Assembly: GCF_001613245.1 (NCBI RefSeq)
Contig: NZ_BDBZ01000035.1
Span: 124,001-188,000 of the forward strand
DNA from: Nocardia speluncae NBRC 108251
Lineage (GTDB): Bacteria > Actinomycetota > Actinomycetes > Mycobacteriales > Mycobacteriaceae
DNA: 64,000 nt
Direction: 5' to 3'
Part shown: positions 61,588 through 64,000 of the stretch, in pieces
Layout of the letters: the number at the start of each line of letters is the position of its first letter
Position numbering within the stretch: the first letter of the stretch is position 1
Notes under the pieces: model-generated
What the model saw: the letters and a program-made list of their open reading frames with translations, nothing else
Database searches by the model: none
Told to the model about the DNA's origin: nothing
Made by a program: the position numbers and the translations under genes

Positions 61588-62009
61588 ACCGCAGCGTACG
61601 AGTCGGCGATACCCTGCCTCCGGTGCGGCCTGCCCCGGTTACGCGCACCACGTTGGCGTTGTTCGCGGGTGCCTCCGGTGACCACAATCCGATCCATATA
61701 GATATCGACGCGGCGCGCGCCGCCGGGATGGACGATGTTTTCGGACACGGCATGCTGTCCATGGCGTATGCGGCGCAACTGCTCACCGGCTGGATTCCGC
61801 AGCAGTATCTGCGCCGGTTCCAGGTGCGGTTCTCCGCGATCACACCGGTGCGCGCCGAACCCTTGTGCACCGGCCGGGTCACCGCGCTGGACGCCGTGGA
61901 CGGCGAACAGCGTGCCACCGTCGAACTCACGATCACCCTCGCCGACGGCACCACGACCCTTACCGGGCAGGCCGTAGTGGCGATACCCGATGACGATCCC
62001 TCCAGCTGA
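61584..62009 (+). CDS. MaoC-like dehydratase, catalytic half
   Basis: 141 residues from ATG 61584. The hydratase-2 motif is intact: FAGASGDHNPIHIDIDAARAAG with catalytic Asp and His (here DHNPIH), then FGHGMLSMAYAAQLL. Forms a heterodimer with the preceding protein, as in mycobacterial HadAB-like or ChsH1/H2-like enoyl-CoA hydratases. Confidence 0.88.
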   Translation: MNRSVRVGDTLPPVRPAPVTRTTLALFAGASGDHNPIHIDIDAARAAGMDDVFGHGMLSMAYAAQLLTGWIPQQYLRRFQVRFSAITPVRAEPLCTGRVTALDAVDGEQRATVELTITLADGTTTLTGQAVVAIPDDDPSS

Positions 62010-62023
62010 AAGATGAGTATCCA

Positions 62024-62854
62024 ATGGGAAATCTGGCCGAAAAAGTAGCAATCGTCTCGGGCTCGGGCCGCGGTATCGGCCGGTCGATCGCGCAGAAACT
62101 CGCGGCCGAAGGCGCGTCCGTGGTCGTCAACGACCTCGACGCCGAACCCGCGGCCGAAACCGTCGCGACGATCCGGGCGGCCGGCGGGCAGGCGGTCGCG
62201 TGTCCGGGCAACGTCACCGACGACGATTTCGCGCAACGTTTCGTCGGCACCGCGGTGGATTCCTTCGGCGGTCTCGACATCATCGTCAACAACGCCGGCT
62301 ACACCTGGGATTCGGTGATCCAGAAGATGGCCGACGAGCAGTGGGACGCCATCCTCGACGTCCATCTCAAGGCGCCGTTCCGGATTCTGCGGGCAGCGCA
62401 GCCGGTGATCTCGGCGGCGGTGAAGACGGCGCGTGCGGCCGGGGCGCCCGTGCCGTGCCGCAAGGTGGTGAACATTTCATCGATCGCCGGCCTCGGTGGT
62501 AACGCCGGGCAGGCGAACTATGCCGCGGCGAAGGCCGGGATCACCGGCCTGAGCAAGACCCTCGCGAAGGAATGGGGACGCTACAACGTCACGGTCAATT
62601 CGGTGGCTTTCGGCCTGATCCTGACCAGGCTCACCGAAGCACCGGCGGGTGGCGACAGTGCGATCAAGGTGGCGGGCCGCGAAATCCGGGTGGGCGTCAA
62701 TCCCGAACTGCTGTCCACCCTGGAACAGGGTATCCCGCTCGGACGCGCCGGTACCCCGGACGAGGCCGCCGGTGCCGTGTATCTGCTGTGCACACCCGAA
62801 TCGGACTACGTCAGCGGGCAGACTCTGGTCTGCGGCGGCGGATTCCTGTCCTGA
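62024..62854 (+). CDS. Short-chain dehydrogenase/reductase (FabG-like)
   Basis: 276 residues from ATG 62024. Cofactor motif VSGSGRGIGRSIAQ, NNAGYTWDSVIQ, catalytic Ser/Tyr/Lys in NISSIAGLGGNAGQANYAAAK. Presumably oxidises 3-hydroxyacyl-CoA before the thiolase step; longer C-terminus than FabG. Confidence 0.9.
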   Translation: MGNLAEKVAIVSGSGRGIGRSIAQKLAAEGASVVVNDLDAEPAAETVATIRAAGGQAVACPGNVTDDDFAQRFVGTAVDSFGGLDIIVNNAGYTWDSVIQKMADEQWDAILDVHLKAPFRILRAAQPVISAAVKTARAAGAPVPCRKVVNISSIAGLGGNAGQANYAAAKAGITGLSKTLAKEWGRYNVTVNSVAFGLILTRLTEAPAGGDSAIKVAGREIRVGVNPELLSTLEQGIPLGRAGTPDEAAGAVYLLCTPESDYVSGQTLVCGGGFLS

Positions 62855-62883
62855 ACCAGCGGACGATATCGACCGGAGGGATC

Positions 62884-64000
62884 ATGAACACTTATCGCTC
62901 ACCGTGGATGACCGAGGATCTGGACGCGCTGCGGGATCTGGCCCGGTCATTCTGTGCGAAGGAGATCGCACCGCATCAAGCACGCTGGCGTGACCAGAAG
63001 CATATCGACCGGGAAGTATGGACCGAAGCCGGGGCCGCGGGCCTGCTGTGCCTGTCCATACCGGAGGAATACGGCGGCGGTGGCGGGACATACGCCCACG
63101 AGGCGGTGCTCCTGGAGGAGCAGGGCAGGGTCGGGGATACCGCGTGGGGGATCGCCGTCCACAGCGTCGTCGTCGCGCACTACCTGCTCGCCTACGGTAC
63201 CGAGGACCAGAAACGGACGTGGCTGCCACGAATGGCCACCGGTGCCGCCGTCGGCGCGATTGCCATGACCGAGCCGGGAGCAGGCTCCGACCTCCAGGGC
63301 ATCCGTACCCGCGCGGTCCGCGACGGCTCGGAATACGTGGTCGACGGTGCGAAAACGTTCATCACGAACGCGACGCATGCCGATTTCGTCATCGTGGTTG
63401 CCCGTACGGACCCGGCGGCGGGCTCGCGTGGTATCTCACTGGTGCTGGTCGAAACCGATCGCGCCGGCTTCCGGCGGGGCCGCATCCTCGACAAGATCGG
63501 TCAGCGCGGGCAGGACGCCTCGGAGCTTTTCTTCGACGGTGTACGGGTTCCCGCAGCCAATCTGCTCGGCGGCGCCGAAGGTCGTGGTTTCGCCCAGCTG
63601 ATGGGCCAGCTGCCGAAGGAACGTCTCACCATCGCGGTCACCGCGGCGGTCGCGATCGAAACTGCCTTCGATCTCACCGTGCTGTACACGAAGGACCGCA
63701 GTGCCTTCGGCCAGCGGGTGTTCGACTTCCAGCACAGCCGGTTCACGTTGGCCGAAGCCGCCACCGAGGCCCGCATCGTGCGCTGTTTCGTCGACGACTG
63801 CCTGCTCCGGCTGCTACGTGGCGAACTCGACGGGCCGACCGCGGCCATGGCCAAATGGTGGACCACCGAGCGGGCGATGCACATCATCGATCGCTGCCTG
63901 CAACTACACGGCGGATACGGCTACATGGCCGAATACCCGATTTCGCACCTCTGGGTCGATCAGCGAGTACAGCAGATCTACGGGGGCACCAACCAAATCA
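62884..64000 (+). CDS. Acyl-CoA dehydrogenase (3' cut by window edge)
   Basis: From ATG 62884, 372 codons are visible, running off the window. FAD and substrate motifs: AIAMTEPGAGSDLQGIRTRA, DGAKTFITNATHADFVIVVART, and CLQLHGGYGYMAEYPI. The usual catalytic Glu of MCAD-type enzymes is replaced at the C-terminal loop (QIYGGTNQI), but a Glu at PKERLTIA occupies the alternative site used by long-chain and isovaleryl-type enzymes. Performs the first oxidation of the operon's pathway. Confidence 0.92.
   Translation, partial: MNTYRSPWMTEDLDALRDLARSFCAKEIAPHQARWRDQKHIDREVWTEAGAAGLLCLSIPEEYGGGGGTYAHEAVLLEEQGRVGDTAWGIAVHSVVVAHYLLAYGTEDQKRTWLPRMATGAAVGAIAMTEPGAGSDLQGIRTRAVRDGSEYVVDGAKTFITNATHADFVIVVARTDPAAGSRGISLVLVETDRAGFRRGRILDKIGQRGQDASELFFDGVRVPAANLLGGAEGRGFAQLMGQLPKERLTIAVTAAVAIETAFDLTVLYTKDRSAFGQRVFDFQHSRFTLAEAATEARIVRCFVDDCLLRLLRGELDGPTAAMAKWWTTERAMHIIDRCLQLHGGYGYMAEYPISHLWVDQRVQQIYGGTNQI

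Overview
The window is high-G+C actinobacterial DNA, most likely from Nocardia or a close relative in the Corynebacteriales. The gene order of the core (sulfite reductase-cysH, hemW, hrcA-dnaJ, rsmE-phoH-ybeY-CBS protein-cdd homologue-era, recO-uppS, smtB-zur, glyS, dgt-dnaG) follows the mycobacterial chromosome. The lineage-specific additions (a conservon, ESX-type small proteins, extra P450s) fit Nocardia. This assignment is inferred from gene content; no 16S gene is present.

Layout. 0-4.4 kb: end of an FprA-type reductase, a membrane-linked Hsp70-like protein with a Gly-rich tail, and a HAD hydrolase broken by a one-base frameshift. 4.5-8.7 kb: acyl-CoA synthetase, a small accessory gene pair diverging from an XRE-type regulator, and a monooxygenase-fold protein. 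8.8-14.6 kb: a tightly overlapping minus-strand sulfate assimilation operon (Cys-rich leader peptide, sulfite reductase, cysH, cysD, cysN, sirohydrochlorin chelatase). 14.9-18.1 kb: hemW and a WXG/EspC/YbaB-like trio. 18.3-27 kb: heat-shock and ribosome-maturation block, including a PhoH gene interrupted by an intein. 27.2-32.6 kb: a complete conservon (cvnA-B-C-D) with two P450 genes. 32.8-47.4 kb: recO, uppS, a TetR/efflux pair, smtB-zur, glyS, metallo-hydrolase, cutinase, dgt, dnaG and tRNA-Asn.

47.4-52.7 kb is a scarred accessory zone: an IS relic beside the tRNA, a TetR/MFS pair with two operators, a Fic protein, and two truncated genes that face away from one scar. 52.7-57.05 kb is a B12/corrinoid uptake operon (btuF-btuC-btuD plus a metallo-beta-lactamase/CobU fusion) under a cobalamin riboswitch. 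A solitary P450 follows, resembling the first conservon P450. The window closes with an SMP-30 lactonase diverging from a fatty-acid or steroid degradation operon (thiolase, two MaoC-like halves, SDR, acyl-CoA dehydrogenase cut by the window edge).

Regulatory signals seen directly include ten -10 hexamers placed 6-7 bases before a start codon (leaderless transcripts), the cobalamin riboswitch, the Cys leader ORF, several strong palindromic operators and intrinsic-type terminators.
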